This document shows positions 44,848 to 57,585 of a stretch of 64,000 nt of DNA, in pieces (position 1 is the first letter of the stretch; every line of letters starts with the position of its first letter). Position numbers and translations under genes: made by a program. The stretch is taken from positions 868,001-932,000 of the forward strand of contig CM057063.1 of NCBI GenBank assembly GCA_029945375.1. The letters run 5' to 3'. The notes under the pieces are model-generated. The model was not told the DNA's origin. It ran no database searches and saw only the letters and a list, made by a program, of their open reading frames with translations. The stretch is from Agaricus subrufescens. Lineage: Eukaryota; Basidiomycota; Agaricomycetes; Agaricales; Agaricaceae.

Positions 44848-47757
44848 CAAATGTCCCCAGATGCCGACTTTGTGGCTTATGCTGTGGAGCTGTTGTGTCT
44901 CATTTATCAGATTCTCAACTTGCCTGCCCACAAACAGGTAGAGTTCATGAACATGACAGGTTTGTCTTCATTCAAGGTCACACTTGCCATGATAATTGCA
45001 CAGACTGTCCTGCCCTCTCCATCCCCAGTCAAGCCCACTGCCCCCCTTCCCCCTTCTACTCCAGTTCCTCCCTCTAGACCCTGGTCCCTGATGGCTGAGG
45101 TTGAACATGAGGCTGCTGCACTGCAGCCAAAGAAAGTCTGGGTCCAGTCCCCACCTGGCCCCACTCCTAAATCCGCCGCTTCTCAGAAGCATGCCCCGGC
45201 TGCCCCTGCAGCTGTCCAAGCACCACCAAAGAGCATCCTCAAGGCAAAGCTGGCCCAAATTCCCTCCTCCTCCAAGGCCCCTTCCCCCTCCATTGCTCCT
45301 GCTGTGTCCAGGTATGCACCAGTGCACAAGGGCAAGCATACAACTCATGGCATTCAAGGCAAGGCGTCCACATCACTCCCCCAGCTGGATCTAGTATCTG
45401 AGCTATTAATATCACTCCCAAGGTCCTTAGGGAGTGTAATTGTCACCTCAAGGATGACCTCAAGGCTGAGGTCATTCTAGAATCTGCTTCTGACACAGCT
45501 ACCAGCATCTACATTGCTGTTTCCCAAGTCCTCTCCCACCCAGAGTCTGCATGTGTCCTTAGGCACTTCTGCCACCTCATTGACCCCAATGGCCTCATCC
45601 CACTCCAGGCCATCACCCCTTCTTCCACATCATATCTCAAAGTGATTGATGTACCACTTGTAGTGGCTCCCCCCACCACTTGGATTCACATGCAGTGCAA
45701 TGCGTTTACTGTCACCATGTACAATTCCCCTGTAGGTCATGCCCTGTCACATCACCTCAAGCGCGCCATCCACTTTATGAGGATGTCACACCATGTGGAC
45801 ACTTGTGTTGCTTGGCTTGATATTTCGGATTCTGTCTTGGGCCATACAGCCCACAACTATATGGGTAAGCACATCCTCATAGGTGGGTGAAACTGTCAGA
45901 TCCAGGGAGCTGCACCCTGGCCTGGCTCTGCGCTTTGCACTTGCTGCCAGTGCAGGGCCATCATGCAGATGTGTGCTGATCTAAAGGTACAGTGGGGGAC
46001 AAAACCGTTCCAATGTTTTGTACCTTTGCAAAGAATGCTATATACCAGCACACATAAAATGTTTAAAATCTTGAGGATATTTATGAGTATACCTTAGTAT
46101 CTAAGCTACCATTGTGTGATGTTATGTGGCTGTACAGTTATTATTGGCTATTATATAATCATTTTAAGTCAGAGCATCATTGGAACGGTTTTGTCCCTGT
46201 GCATTGAAAATACAGAATTGGCTACTTATCAAGGCAGAGGATACTATTTTCTGGCTATCAAAGCTACAAATGGTAGATTTGGTATTGATTCAATCAATAT
46301 CTGATCAAATGCTGCTGATATGATATCAAAATCCATCTATATGCTACTATAAAGATTAGGTACTTTGTTAAGTAGTAAATCTTTAATCTCTAGCTTATTA
46401 TTCTATTATCTTCAAGGCTTGTGATATAATTTATATTAATACAGTTATCTAAGTACAATAATATACTGGATTATGTAATTTATGCCATTTAAAGACTTAT
46501 TTGCTGACATAAATATGATCATCCTTAGGTAGAAATATACTTTCATCTATTTTTTGCACACAAACAACCCACTTGCTGGAAAGCTGATTGTTCCAATTAA
46601 TGCTATAAATGTTAGTGCTTATGTAACAATCAATCAAAGAGCAAACAAAAGCTTTGACCTTCCTGCACAAGCCTGTATTTACATAAATATATAGTAGACT
46701 CTAGAGAGTATCTGTAAAAGTGCACCAGGGCTTGTTTCTGATGACTAATCAAGATACAAATAGGCTCAGAATATTGAGAATAATAGATTATAATCATATG
46801 TAACTGAAAACAATATGCTGATGGAAGTGTAAGAGCTTTACAAGCAGAGGGTAAAAAGTGTTAGTGTGTATAAATGAAAAGAATTGTACTGTAAGATTGC
46901 ATAGAATGGGCAAGAGCTCAAATAACTACTAAACATGAAGCATTATTGAATGTTAATCTTTTCAGATATATTTTGGAATTTTCACATGATTCAATCCTAG
47001 AGTATTATAGGTAGAATATATCAAGTACAAGCTTAACAAATGTGATATAGCAGCAAATCAACTTTAAAATAGTATGGATTACCTAAAATTAGATATTGTT
47101 GAGTTTAACCAGCCTCTTAATATGAGTTTTGCCAAAATACAGTAAATAAATATCAATAGTGAGGTAAAAGTTAATGAATTTCTACCTAATAGATTATTAC
47201 ATCTATAGAGCAGCATATAGATGGATTTTGATATCATATCAGCAGCATTTGATCAGATATTGATGGCATCAATACCAAATCTACCATTTGTAGCTTTGAT
47301 AGCCAGAAAATAGTATCCTCTGCCTTGATAAGTAGCCAATTCTGTATTTTCAATGCACAGGGACAAAACCGTTCCAATGATGCTCTGACTTAAAATGATT
47401 ATATAATAGCCAATAATAACTGTACAGCCACATAACATCACACAATGGTAGCTTAGATACTAAGGTATACTCATAAATATCCTCAAGATTTTAAACATTT
47501 TATGTGTGCTGGTATATAGCATTCTTTGCAAAGGTACAAAACATTGGAACGGTTTTGTCCCCCACTGTATTTGCTGCCCTCACTGCACGGGACTGCATTC
47601 TGTGGAGTCCCACATTCAGGCCTTGATCGCAGTGAAGAAGAACCCCGACAACCACCACTGTGCTAACCATTCCACTGCCAAGAAGAGCAAAACCGTGCAC
47701 TCCATGACAGACAAGTCCTGTCTATTCTGGGACAACTGCTTTGGCTGGGATTGAATT
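44848..47757 (+). pseudogene. E5 ORF1, continued (split by a DNA transposon)
   Basis: Continues from the inverted N-terminus: MSPDADFVAYAVELLCLIY, the Pro/Lys-rich linker to KGKHTTHGI near 45355, a frame change, HLKDDLKAEVILES, YLKVIDVPLV, VDTCVAWLDISDS and GKHILIGG (to 45890). After the element at 45990-47567 it resumes with CPHCTGLHSVESHIQA, TAKKSKTVHSMTDKSC and LFWDNCFGWD, ending at TGA 47755-47757. Closest to E2 by sequence. Confidence 0.82.
45990..47567. mobile_element. long-TIR Tc1/mariner-type element 2, non-coding
   Basis: 1,578 bp, tips cagtgggggacaaaacc / ggttttgtcccccactg, TA duplicated at 45988-45989 and 47568-47569. TIRs are 356 bp (45990-46345 and 47212-47567), almost identical, which makes a 62-codon frame appear on both ends. 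The ~870-bp interior is very AT-rich and has no transposase. The inverted inner tip copy is cattggaacggttttgtccc near 46178-46197. Confidence 0.91.
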
Positions 47758-48219
47758 TGACACCAATTCCCATTGAAGAAGTAATTGACTGTCATGGCTG
47801 GTTTCAGGAGCTGCAGTTAGTGCACCCACCATTTTCCTTCACTTTATCATTTGCTTTGGAGGCCGCTGGTTGGAGGCCAGTGTATATGGGGTGGAATCTT
47901 GCGGGGATGTTGGCTTGAGCTGAGGCTTATCACAGTCTGTGCTGCATTTTGCTTCATCATTTTATTTTCAAATTGTTATGTGTGTTTCTGGTTCGGGTTC
48001 TTTGAGTGCTTGACCTCATCACACGGATACATTTCCTTCCCTCCCATGTAGCTCTTGAGATATGTAGTGGTCTTGGGGCACACCTTGGCAATGCATTATG
48101 GCAGCCATATTAGACTAGTAAGCCCAGAGTATCTAACTGGATGTCATATAGCTAGTTTATAGAAGGTCCACCAAGAGGTGCCATTGATTACAAAAAAAAA
48201 AAAAAAGTTCTATAACCCA

Positions 48220-49403
48220 GTCACCAAGCATTCAATCATCTCAGAAAGGGCAGAATTCAATGAAAGGTACTTCCCTGGCACTTCTAGAGCTCAACTCGAT
48301 GCTATTCCATCATTTGCTGGCCCTCTGAGCTCTCCCAAGACTTCTATCACTTCAGAGGCCTCTCCAGCACTCCCCTCATTGCATCTTGGCTTCCCACCTC
48401 TCCAGGATGAAGGGGATGGTATCTGGCCTCTCCCTGCACCGTCTCCACTGCCTAGTCTGACTCCTGCAAGTGATATTCCTGAAGAGTCTAAAGCACTTCA
48501 AAATGCTCCTAAAGCTCCTGTGATTGCTCCTGCATCTCCTGTTGCTCCCTCTCCACCTAGAACACCTCCACAACCTCCTGCACCACTCCCTGTCACTCCT
48601 CCGACTGCTTCTGTGCCTGCTGAGCCTCCACAAGTCCCTAGGTGCACCAATTGAGTTGAACGACCTCCTGGTGAGTAGTGGAGGGTCAAGAACATTGACC
48701 TGCCTGGAGACAACCCAGAACTTGAAGAAGAGGCTGCTTTCCTTGTTGACAGTGATTTCTGTGATGTAGAGTTTGCTGGAATGGTTTCTAATGTGGATCC
48801 TCAGTCCTACAGGCTTGCTATGCAGTCCCCTGATCGCTCTCACTGGCAGGACACTTGCAACACCGAGATTTTCAATCTGGAGGCCAACAGGAACTGGGAA
48901 CTCATTGATTTACCTCCTGGAAAGAAAGTAGTCAACTCTGGATGGGTATTCAAGGTTAAAAGGCATGCTGACGGCTCAATAGAGTGCTACTGGGCTTGCC
49001 TTGTTGCTAAGGGCTTTTCCCAGCATCCAGGATTTGATAACACCAAGGTCTTTGCCCCTACATTCCACCCTGCCTCCCTGTGCCTCATTGTAGCCTTAGC
49101 TGCAAGAGAAGGCTTCAAAATGCACTCTGTTGACATCTCCTCTGCCTTTACCTATGGGGAACTTGAAGAGGAGATCTACATGAGACAACCAGAAGGCTAC
49201 CACACTGGGGGACCTAATATGGTCTTCAGGCTCCAAAAATTGCTCTATGGCCTTAAGCAGGCTGCCAGGCAATGGAGCAAGAAGCTCAGAAGCATCCTAG
49301 AAGCTATTGGATACTCCAGGCTTTGCTCTGACAACTCTACCTACATCTATTCCAAGGGAGACATCAAGATCATAGTGCCTGTCTTCATTGATGATATAAC
49401 TTT
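48220..49403 (+). pseudogene. copia B3 linker and RT, second fragment
   Basis: It continues integrase C-terminus and linker after E5 (SERAEFNERYFPGTSRAQLD, proline-rich stretch), a TGA at 48652-48654 where B1 has CGA, then RT open from 48781 through YGLKQAARQWSKKLRS to FIDDIT, where E6 interrupts at 49404. RT continues at 57586. Confidence 0.9.
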
Positions 49404-49695
49404 CTTTTTTTTTTGTAATCAATGGGGTTTATTTCAAAACCAGCCTTGTACATGGGGTGTCATAATGTGTTCCCCCGGCTTTACATCACCTGCTAGCTTT
49501 ACACCAGATATAACTAGTGGAATGATAAACTGCATATGTAAACTAAAGAATGTTCCATAGAATCGAAGTGGTATGCATAAAAGAGTGTCCAAATTGATAT
49601 TTACAAGATGGTGAGAGATGAGCGTGAAAAATAGAAGTGATTAAAAATACATGACACCTCTGTTAAATCTTTTTCAGTGGAAATTGGCAGTGAAG

Positions 49696-49956
49696 CTATT
49701 CCCTATTGAAATGATGTGCCCAGAATGGACAACTCTTCCTATCCAGGGCAGAGTGACTATGCTTTTCCTGCTTCAATGCGGTACAGTTCATGCAGTGCCA
49801 GTTCTCAACCAAAGCCACTGGAGCCATAAGATGATGTGACTCCTCCCTATGAGGACCACCGCAGAGAGGGCAGCACACACCTTCACAGCAGCACTTGGAA
49901 GAATGGTGGCCCCACCTGTAACACCCAAGTGCATAGGACAGAACCAGAGTGGGGAT
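49696..49956 (-). pseudogene. E6 ORF1, C-terminal part
   Basis: Beyond G3 the protein resumes with CYRWGHHSSKC and CPLCGGPHREESHH (zinc knuckle cluster), KHSHSALDRKSCPFWAHHF, and stops at NRE where relatives continue to RRQFPSKK. It is collinear with E1. Confidence 0.8.
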
Positions 49957-49961
49957 GAGCA

Positions 49962-50201
49962 TGTAAGCTTGTGGCTTCACTTATGATACCAGAACAATAT
50001 GTAGGCACGATGTATATTCCAGAAAAGGATAAAGTATAAGGTATGCATACATAATATGAGAGAGAGAGAGATGAATTGAATATGTGAGAGTTATGGAAAG
50101 AAGAGAGGTAACCTGTTAACACAAGAGGGGATCCTTTATATATGTCTGGAGTTAGTGATCAGTTAGTGACGTCAGAGCTTGTCAGTGGTAGCTTGCTTAC
50201 A
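49962..50201 (-). repeat. G3 3' LTR
   Basis: 240 bp, nearly identical to 55779-56018, with a short GA run (gagagagagag) near 50054-50070. Confidence 0.92.
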
Positions 50202-50228
50202 CTCCTCCCCGCCCACACAAAAATTGAG

Positions 50229-50264
50229 ACAAAGAAAAAGAAAGAAAAGAAAAGAAAAGAAAAG
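50229..50264 (+). repeat. AAAAG-type simple repeat
   Basis: A purine-rich low-complexity tract (aaagaaaag units) between the G3 chromodomain and the 3' LTR. The surrounding 50202-50524 has no gene beyond the purine tract. Confidence 0.75.
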
Positions 50265-50524
50265 GTGCGCAAAAGATAAAGTAGACTAGCTAACTAAATC
50301 CATGTGCAGCTGCAATAAAAAACCCTGGTGCCATTCAGGGAAAAAGCATACCGCAGGCAAGGGAGAAAAGAAAGCAAACAGAAACCACAGGAGGAGAGAG
50401 AATGAAAGGAGAGAAAAAAACAGGAAAGAGAAAACACCAAAGTGCCTCATTGCACCAGCTTCCCATGCTTGTCCAAACCCAACCGTGTGAAAAAGCGGTC
50501 TAATGCCACTAGGTTTTCCACCTC

Positions 50525-53500
50525 TCAGCCTGGCAGCCACTCACTTTCTTCAACAGGGTAGCCTTTGTACTTCATGTGATAACTCCAACCATGGCTGACT
50601 GGCCACTGCTCAAGGATGTCCTCCACCTCTGCCTCACCCTTCTCATTCAGTGGGGGGCAATCAAATGTTACATCCTCATTCTCTACCCAGGGGTGGACAA
50701 GAGAAGCATGGAATGTCTCTGTCAATGCTGCATTGCCCGGTCACAGAATCTCAAGCGTGACTGTGCTATGGGCCAAATCCACCTTGCAGACGATGTAGGG
50801 ACCCTCAAAGTGCGGCAACAGCTTTGCCACACGTTTCTGGCCCTCAGCACCTAACAGCTTATGCCTATTTGCAGTGGACAACTTTACATGATCACCAGCA
50901 CCGAATGGCAGCTCAGCAGGGTTCTGGGATTTGTTCGCATGAAAAGCTTGGACAACCTTGTGCTGCAGCAAGGAGTCCTGTGCCTGGCTCTCCAAAGCAC
51001 GCATTTGCTCCAGGAAATGTTCAGGGGCTTCATGAGATGTGACAGGCTTGACCACAATTGGAGGAATCACCTGAGGAGAGAAACCCATATGGAGCTGAAA
51101 TCTAGTGAGCCCCATTGACACATTCTGTGTTCATCATAGCAAAATGTATTTCAGGCAAAGCCCACACCCAACCCTTTTGTAACCCATCAACATGGGCATG
51201 TAAACACTGATTAAGAGTCTTGTTGGTATGCTCACTGGCACTGTCAGTTTCAGGATGGAATGAGGTCAACATCTTCAAGGAAGTGCCAGTGAGTGCATGC
51301 AGAGTCCACCAGAAAGTGGAAGTAAAAAGCTTATCCCAGTCAGAGACAATCTCCAAGGGGAGGCCATTTTCACAGTACCAATGTGTGAAAAACAGTTGAG
51401 CAACATTGGCAGTGGACGCCCACAGCATAGTGGGAATCAGATGCACATCAGCACCCAAACAATCTGTGATGGTCAAGACACAATCAAACCCATCCTCCAC
51501 AGGGAAGGGCCCAATGAAATCCATTGCAACCACCTGGAAACAATGATCAGGTACTGGAAGGGGGTGTAAAGGGCCAAAGGGCTTCTTGGTTGAGGATTCA
51601 ACCTTTTGACAGACCTCACACCATGGCACGTATATGTGCTCCAGATCTGTGTACATCCCTGGCCAATAAAAACTGCCATGTAAAGCCTCATAAGACTTGT
51701 CCAGCCCAAAGTGCCCAAGCAAATCATGCACCAAGGTGAAAATTGTCTCCCTAATGTTACCCATCCTAGGAATGACAAGGCGGCCTTCAAAGAACAGGAG
51801 GTCACCCCTCAATGTCACATTAGGTGTGGTACACCACATGGAGAGAAGCTTGCTACAAAAGGTGTCTTCAACATATCCCTCCTGAATAACTGTGTGCAAC
51901 TCATCATCAACCTTGACTGCTGATGTTGATGCAGCGGCAGGCTCCACTAAAGACAAAAATCCAGGTGCCCACTGGGCCTGCACAGACACTGATGGATCCA
52001 GCAAGCTACATACTGCAACTTTGAGCTCATCAAGATGGTCGTACACTGACATGTGAAATGCTTCATTCTCCACAGTGCACACAGTATGGGATAGGGCATC
52101 AGCAGCAGTGTTGTCCTCCCCACGCAGGTAGACAATACTGAAATCATACTGCTGCAAGAATTCCATCCATCTTGCTTGTTGTCACAAGAGGTGTTTCTGT
52201 GATTGAAAACACTCCAATGTACAATGATCAGTCAGAACTGTGAAAGGCACCCCAATCAAATCAACATGCCACTTTTCAAGTGCCTGCACAATGGCCAGGA
52301 GTTCCTTTTCATGAACGGGATAATTCAGCTCAGCCTTCTTGAAAGACTTTGACTCAAAAGCCACCGGTCATGCAGACTCAAAAGACTTGCTGAAGCTCAA
52401 AACAGCACCACTGCCAATGTCCAATGCATCCATTGAGACAAAGATCCTGTTATTTGTGAGGTCTGTATAACCGATGGTCGTAAGACAGTCACACAAGAGC
52501 ACCAGTTGCTTGATACTATCAAAGGCGCTCTGATGAGCATCATTCCACTCAGGGAACTGCAAGTCCCCATCCTTCTCTGTCAGCTTGGACAGAATACTCG
52601 AGTAGCGAGCCAGATCTGGCAGAAACACAGCAAGGTAATGAACGAGACCAAGGAAGCATCACACCTCCTTCACTGATTGTGGCACTGACCAATTAATGAT
52701 GTGGTCAGCTTTCCTGTCATCTGCCTCAATGCCCTTTGCACTGACACGGTGTCCCAGAAAGTTAATTTCCATGCAGAATAATTTAGTCTTTTTCAAGTTG
52801 CAGTACAGGCCAGCATCCCACAGTGCTTGCAGGATGAGCCTCACATTTTGTTCATGTTCCTCCAAGGTCTGAGACCAGATTACAATATCATCCAAATATA
52901 CTCTGCAGATTTTGCCAATGTGCTGTCGTAGGGCCTTGTTGATATGCCGCTGATGTATTGCAGGCACATTACACAGCCCTGTAGGCATTACAACCCATTC
53001 ATAGGAGCCAAAAGGCATTGACACCACTGTTTTACCAATGTCCTTCTGTCGCATCCTCATTTGAAAAAATGCACTGGTCATGTCAATAACTGCAGAAAAC
53101 TTTCCTTGTGCACAATCATTCAATACATCGTCAACCTTGGGGAGTGTATAGTTATCAGGGACTGTATTCTGATTCAGTTCCCAGTAGTCATTTACCCAGT
53201 GTGGTGGTGCATCAGGGTCTGCCTTTGGAATGCAGAATGATGGGGATGCATACGGTGAGTCCGATGGACGGATTCAACCAGTGTCCAGATGCTCATCAAT
53301 TAACCTTTTCCAGGCTTGTCTATATCTCCAAGGACAGCTGTATGTCCTTGGTTTAACAGTTATGGTCAGATTGCATAGGTTTATGTATCTTGGCCTCTAT
53401 ATCTTTTGGGAGCTCACTAACATTTGGCATTGCTGCAAATACAGGTGCAAACTCTGCAATGACCTTGTCGTGCAACTGACATAAGATCTCCTCATCGATG

Positions 53501-54161
53501 ATTGATGTAATTCTTTCCTGAATGGCTGCCACCACTACCTGTGCATCCGAGCCATGAGTGTGCAGAGTCATTGCCAGTTTTGTTGCCAGCAATCTTTCCT
53601 TAAGGTCTTCAATCAGCAATTTGCGGTACTTTGCTGTTGTCTTCAGCATTCTTTTCACTTAAGCTTTATGCTCTGCTGTTATCAATGTGTCTTTCCTCAG
53701 TCACTTGGTAATGTGTTTGTTTGTACCCAGTAAATTGTACTTCTGTTTCTTATCAGTCACTATACACACTTTGTTGTCAATCACAATAGAGTTCACTGTC
53801 AAGAAGGGCATACCCAGAATGATCGGGGATGACAATTCAGATACAATGAAAGCTTTAACACTACAGGCAGTATAATACAAATCAGTAGAGGAAAGGGATA
53901 ACACCACAAATTCATTAAGACAAGAATGCCCAGAAGACATAGCACTGCATACAGAAAAAGAGTCCTTGAGAGGGTAGCGCTCCAAGCCAAGTTTGCTAGG
54001 GTATTGCAGATGAGGATGACATGAGCCCCACAGTCCAGAAGAGCCGTAGTCTTCACTGGAAATTCATTGTTAGGGGCCAGTAAGCAGCAGTCCCAATACA
54101 AATGTTGGCCATGTACATCACTACAGGTCATATCACCCTCATCATCAAAAAATGCGACCAC
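50525..54161 (-). pseudogene. G3 pol: protease, RT, RNase H, integrase, chromodomain
   Basis: Protease shows TALLDCGAHVILI (Ser of DSG replaced by Cys) near 54030. RT, 53123-52659, has VIDMTSAFFQMRM, VVMPTGLCNVPA and YLDDIVIWSQ. RNase H lies at 52628-52050. The integrase zinc region HDLLGHFG..CEVC and core show AMDFIGPFP, IVSDWDKLFTS and DSASEHTNKTL (52166-51102). The C-terminal part has HFEGPYIVCKVD, then a chromodomain VEDILEQW..YHMKYKGYPVEESEWLPG near 50525-50620. About seven stops or frame changes; Arg positions commonly read Trp, His or stop, fitting CpG decay. Confidence 0.88.
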
Positions 54162-54252
54162 ATCACTATCATCACCAGAGTTGTTGCTAGACTCCTTGTC
54201 AGCAGGAAGAACACTGTTTGCGGCATCCTTCTTTTGTTTCTTGGTAGGTCAT

Positions 54253-55722
54253 TCAGAAGAAGATGAAGAGGAGCCACGTTTGTCCCCCCCCAGAATCCTT
54301 CATCTTGTTGAAGGCATCAATTCCTGCTTGGGATGGTTTCTGGACAGGGTTATAGCCTTCCCCGCAAGGAAATGGAGCGGTACAGTTGATTGAAATATGA
54401 TTTTGCAGTACCTTCCTGCATTTGAAGCAACTGTTGTACTTGATCAATATGGCATGCTCATCATTGGTCAGTGTCAGGCACCAGTTGCTATTGGCAGAGT
54501 CCATGGGCTTCTTCCCTTTCCGAGCTCTACTGTTACCAGAACTACCAGCACCAGAAGTACCAGAATTACTAGAGTTCAAAAATGCACCCTTCGCATTATG
54601 GCTACATTCAGCTTCCAAAAGTGCATCCCAGATAGCCTCCTGCTGACGGTGTCAGAAGTTATCAAGACATTGAACTTTGTTCTCCCATTTGCCTAGATCT
54701 GTAACTGTATAGACACCACCTCCAGAAGCCATGTGCATCTCAAAGACAAGTCGCATAAGATCCTCACAGAGATGTGACTGTAAAAATGTGCACAAGGCCT
54801 TGTCATCCAGAAAGAAAGCAGTGTTGACCAGAACCAAATTCTTCTTCTTAACCCTAGTTGCCCAGTCCACAAATTTGTTGTTTTTCTTCATTGAATCAGA
54901 TTGGAGGTCATTATGAATATTGAGCTCCCAGTTATCCGGTAAGAAACATTTCCAAATCTTGTCCATAAACATTGCAAGAGTGGTACCAGTAGGCTGCTTC
55001 CCTGCTTCAGTGTTCACCCATTTCATGTGTTCACTGTTAGCAAAACAGCTAGTGACTTTCTTCAGCCTTTGTTTCTCATCAACAATATCCTTGTCCTCAA
55101 GGTACACATCAACATAATCTTCAAGTTCATGGAGAATGTAGGGGGTCAAAACACTCACCATAACCCTCAGTAAACCCAATACTTTAGGAATTTTGATACC
55201 ATCACAGAGGATGATGGTGTTGCCCATATTGTCGTCAGAAGAAGAGTCAGAGTCACGGGAATCAGAAGAAATGGATGGAGTGGTGGGAGCTGGATGCTGA
55301 GCGGCAGTGGCAGGAGCGGTGGGAGATGGAGTCACAAGGGTAGTTGGGGGCAGCACAGTAGAAATCACAGGAGTGACAGAACAGCTAAGTTGTTCAGGCA
55401 CAGCAGGCAGTGACGAAGGTACAACAGGAGCTGTAAAAACAGAAGTGCATTCAGTCAGAATGGTCATTATATGTGGTGAAAAAGTGCACATATGCACACA
55501 GGATGGCAGTGTTTTGGTATTAGCACCCAAGGGGGCTACAACAGTATCCAAATTTGGTGCAGACCCAACAGGTCTAGGGATAAACGTTTTCCCAGAATGC
55601 AAGACACTCACAGACAATCTGCGAGACTCAGAAGAGGATGGTGCAGTGACATCAAGTTCCCCAGTGGTTGCCAACTTTGAGTGGGTTTTTCTCAAGGCAG
55701 CCACGATGGAACCTGCTAGCAT
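54253..55722 (-). pseudogene. G3 gag with zinc knuckle
   Basis: The ATG at 55722 (MLAGSIVAALRKTHSK) opens 356 codons to a TGA at 54652-54654, then the same protein continues (HRQQEAIWDALLEAEC) to about 54300. It holds a Ser/Thr/Pro-rich N-terminus, the Gag core (KVTSCFANSEHMKWVNTEAG) and an atypical knuckle CFKCRKVLQNHISINC (CX2CX6HX4C). Structural protein of the virus-like particle. Confidence 0.83.
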
Positions 55723-55778
55723 ATAAACAGTTTCAATGAAATGTAATGGAAACATGAAATGTGAATGTAAAAAAAAAG

Positions 55779-56018
55779 TGTAAGCTTGTGGCTTCACTTA
55801 CGATACCAGAACAATATGTAGGCACAACATATATTCCAGAAAAGGATAAAGTATAAGGTATGCATACACAATATGAGAGAGAGAGAGATGAATTGAATAT
55901 GTGAGAGTTATGGAAAGAAGAGAGGTAACCCATTAACACAAGAGGGGATCCTTTATATATGTCTGGAGTTAGTGATCAGTTAGTAATGTCAGAGCTTGTC
56001 AGTGGTAGCTTGCTTACA
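55779..56018 (-). repeat. G3 5' LTR
   Basis: 240 bp, the promoter end of G3 on the minus strand. Followed toward gag by about 55 bp of leader with an A/T run; no tRNA match claimed. Confidence 0.92.
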
Positions 56019-56023
56019 GAGTG

Positions 56024-57483
56024 CTGGCAATCCTACAATTAGTGCCAGCTACTTGGATATGCTTACCAATGAGAATCTTCACATTCACACTGGATACTGA
56101 ATCTATGATGTTGACCCATGCAATGCATGAGTCAGCATGGGGAGAAGTCTGCATAATGTGGATGTTGTGTGTCCAACCAGCTAACATGATGCTGATTTGA
56201 GAGAGCTTGAACTTGTTGTGAATTTGAGCGGTGGTGGGGGCAAGCCACTCTTTTGAGGTGGGATTGGTGATAGGAATATCCAACACCTTGAGATAAGATG
56301 TGGATTTGTTAGGGGAGGTGCAAATAGGCCTCGCATCATCAGGAGTGAGGAAATGCAATTTGATGTGCTTGAGCATGAAATCCGCTTTGGATCTTGTGGG
56401 AACTTGATTGGTGGGCAAGAATACTTTTCTGGGGCCACCTTCATCCAGAGCAGAGAAGATCACCAGGGTAGACTCTGGTAGATGCTTCTTGATTAAGTTG
56501 TTGATCTCTTTCAAGATCAAAGAAGTGATCATAGTGGCTTGGAACTTGAGCACACTAGGGATGCAAAGTGATATGCCATGGTGTGAAGGGCTGTGGACAG
56601 TGTGTTTGCCCTGGCAATGATGACATTGCTTGGGCATGGCAACAGAAATGGCGGGAGCCTCCAAAGGAGGCAGACAGCATTGGAGAATTGGAGCAGGTGC
56701 ACAATTGGCCTTAGCCAGAGCACTCTGCTTGGGTGGGGATGGAGGAGCAGTCTTGGCATGCTTGACATGTGGTTTGGGGATCAGCCAAGGTGCCAAACCC
56801 ATGGTACCAAGGGGAAGTGGAGCAAAGTCCATGCGTTGAGAATGCAGAAGCCCATCAAGAAGGTTGGTGACAGTGAAAATGCTGTCACACTTGAGATTGA
56901 GGATGGCATGGTCCCACAATAGCACTTGCAAGCTTGTGAGGATCATGGACAGGAACCTAGGCATGTCACTGTCTGCAGAGGTAAGCAAGGATGTATAATC
57001 CTCAGGAGTGGAAAAGAAAAGTTCCCAGCCAGGAACATTATCCTTGGTGTATGGAATCTCCAGAACTGGTGGGTCAAGAGAAACTTCAACTGGAATCCAT
57101 GCAGGGGATTCAGTGGTCAACATAGCAGAGGGGGTCAGAGACAGCTGTTCAGGCTGTTTACCCAAAAGAGATTGAGTGACTTGCACCAGCTCATGTCATG
57201 GAGTGGAATCAAACGCAGAGAGAATCTCTGCAGGGGGAAGTAAATTTCCAGGATGAGAGGCCAAAGGCTGCTTGGACTGTAAGGGGGTGCCACCAATGTA
57301 TGATTGGCTTGGGTTAGCAATTGAACCAACAAAGAAAGATGGCTCAAGTTCAGGGACAGGTGGAACACAACCAGGAGCATCCCAGTCGTTGTTGGCAAAT
57401 TCCTGCAACATCTCACAATGTGGCAGGGCAGGCATACCTGCCAGAGGAGGCTGTTGAGACTTATTGTGACATTTCAGAGGCAT
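56024..57483 (-). pseudogene. E6 ORF1, N-terminal part
   Basis: Start MPLKCHNKSQQPPLAG at 57483. One in-frame TGA near 57194 (STP*HELVQ, probably a former CGA) separates two open stretches. Then KQCHHCQGKHTVHSPS, the RRM-like part with YLKVLDIPIT and ADSCIAWVNIIDS, and KILIGKHIQVAGTNCRIA up to the G3 boundary. Divergent from the E1 subfamily and nearer to E4 in this region. Confidence 0.8.
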
Positions 57484-57585
57484 AATGAACTGTATTCCCT
57501 ACTAGCACAGCTAAACTACATAGGCTTCCAAAAGAGGAAGGTAGTGGTAAGAGGTTAAGGAAGGAATGATTGATGATATAACTTT

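Larger units (their letters stand above)
44848..48206 (+). mobile_element. E5: ORF1-only element, remainder
   Basis: A plus-strand element running to a poly-A tail at 48192-48206. The right duplication aagttctataaccca is at 48205-48219; its left partner is inverted at 44636-44650. The ORF1 knuckle region is split by long-TIR element 2. The last ~430 bp (47760-48190) are 3' untranslated, ending ggtgccattgattaca. Confidence 0.87.
49962..56018 (-). mobile_element. G3: Gypsy chromovirus, complete but decayed
   Basis: LTRs of 240 bp at 49962-50201 and 55779-56018 (tgtaagcttgtgg..gcttgcttaca). Coding is on the minus strand. The flanking pentamers are gagca and gagtg; a CpG in an original gagcg, lost on opposite strands in the two copies, explains both. 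The purine tract gggcggggaggag (minus strand, 50202-50214) precedes the 3' LTR. Order: gag, knuckle, protease, RT, RNase H, integrase, chromodomain. Confidence 0.92.
49404..57568 (-). mobile_element. E6: ORF1-only element, host of Gypsy G3
   Basis: A minus-strand element: tail T-run at 49405-49414, 5' end ..ggcttccaaaagaggaagg.. near 57568. The 17-bp duplication attgatgatataacttt is at 49387-49403 and 57569-57585. Its 3' end (gtaatcaatggggtttatttcaaaa without the tail) is closer to the full LINE than to E1-E3. G3 interrupts ORF1 at 49962-56018. 49404-49695 is 3' untranslated. Confidence 0.9.

Noticed and set aside
46116..46304. A 62-codon frame found almost identically at 46116-46304 (+) and 47253-47441 (-)
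   Set aside because: Both copies lie inside the 356-bp terminal inverted repeats of one element, so their identity comes from the repeat, not from protein conservation.
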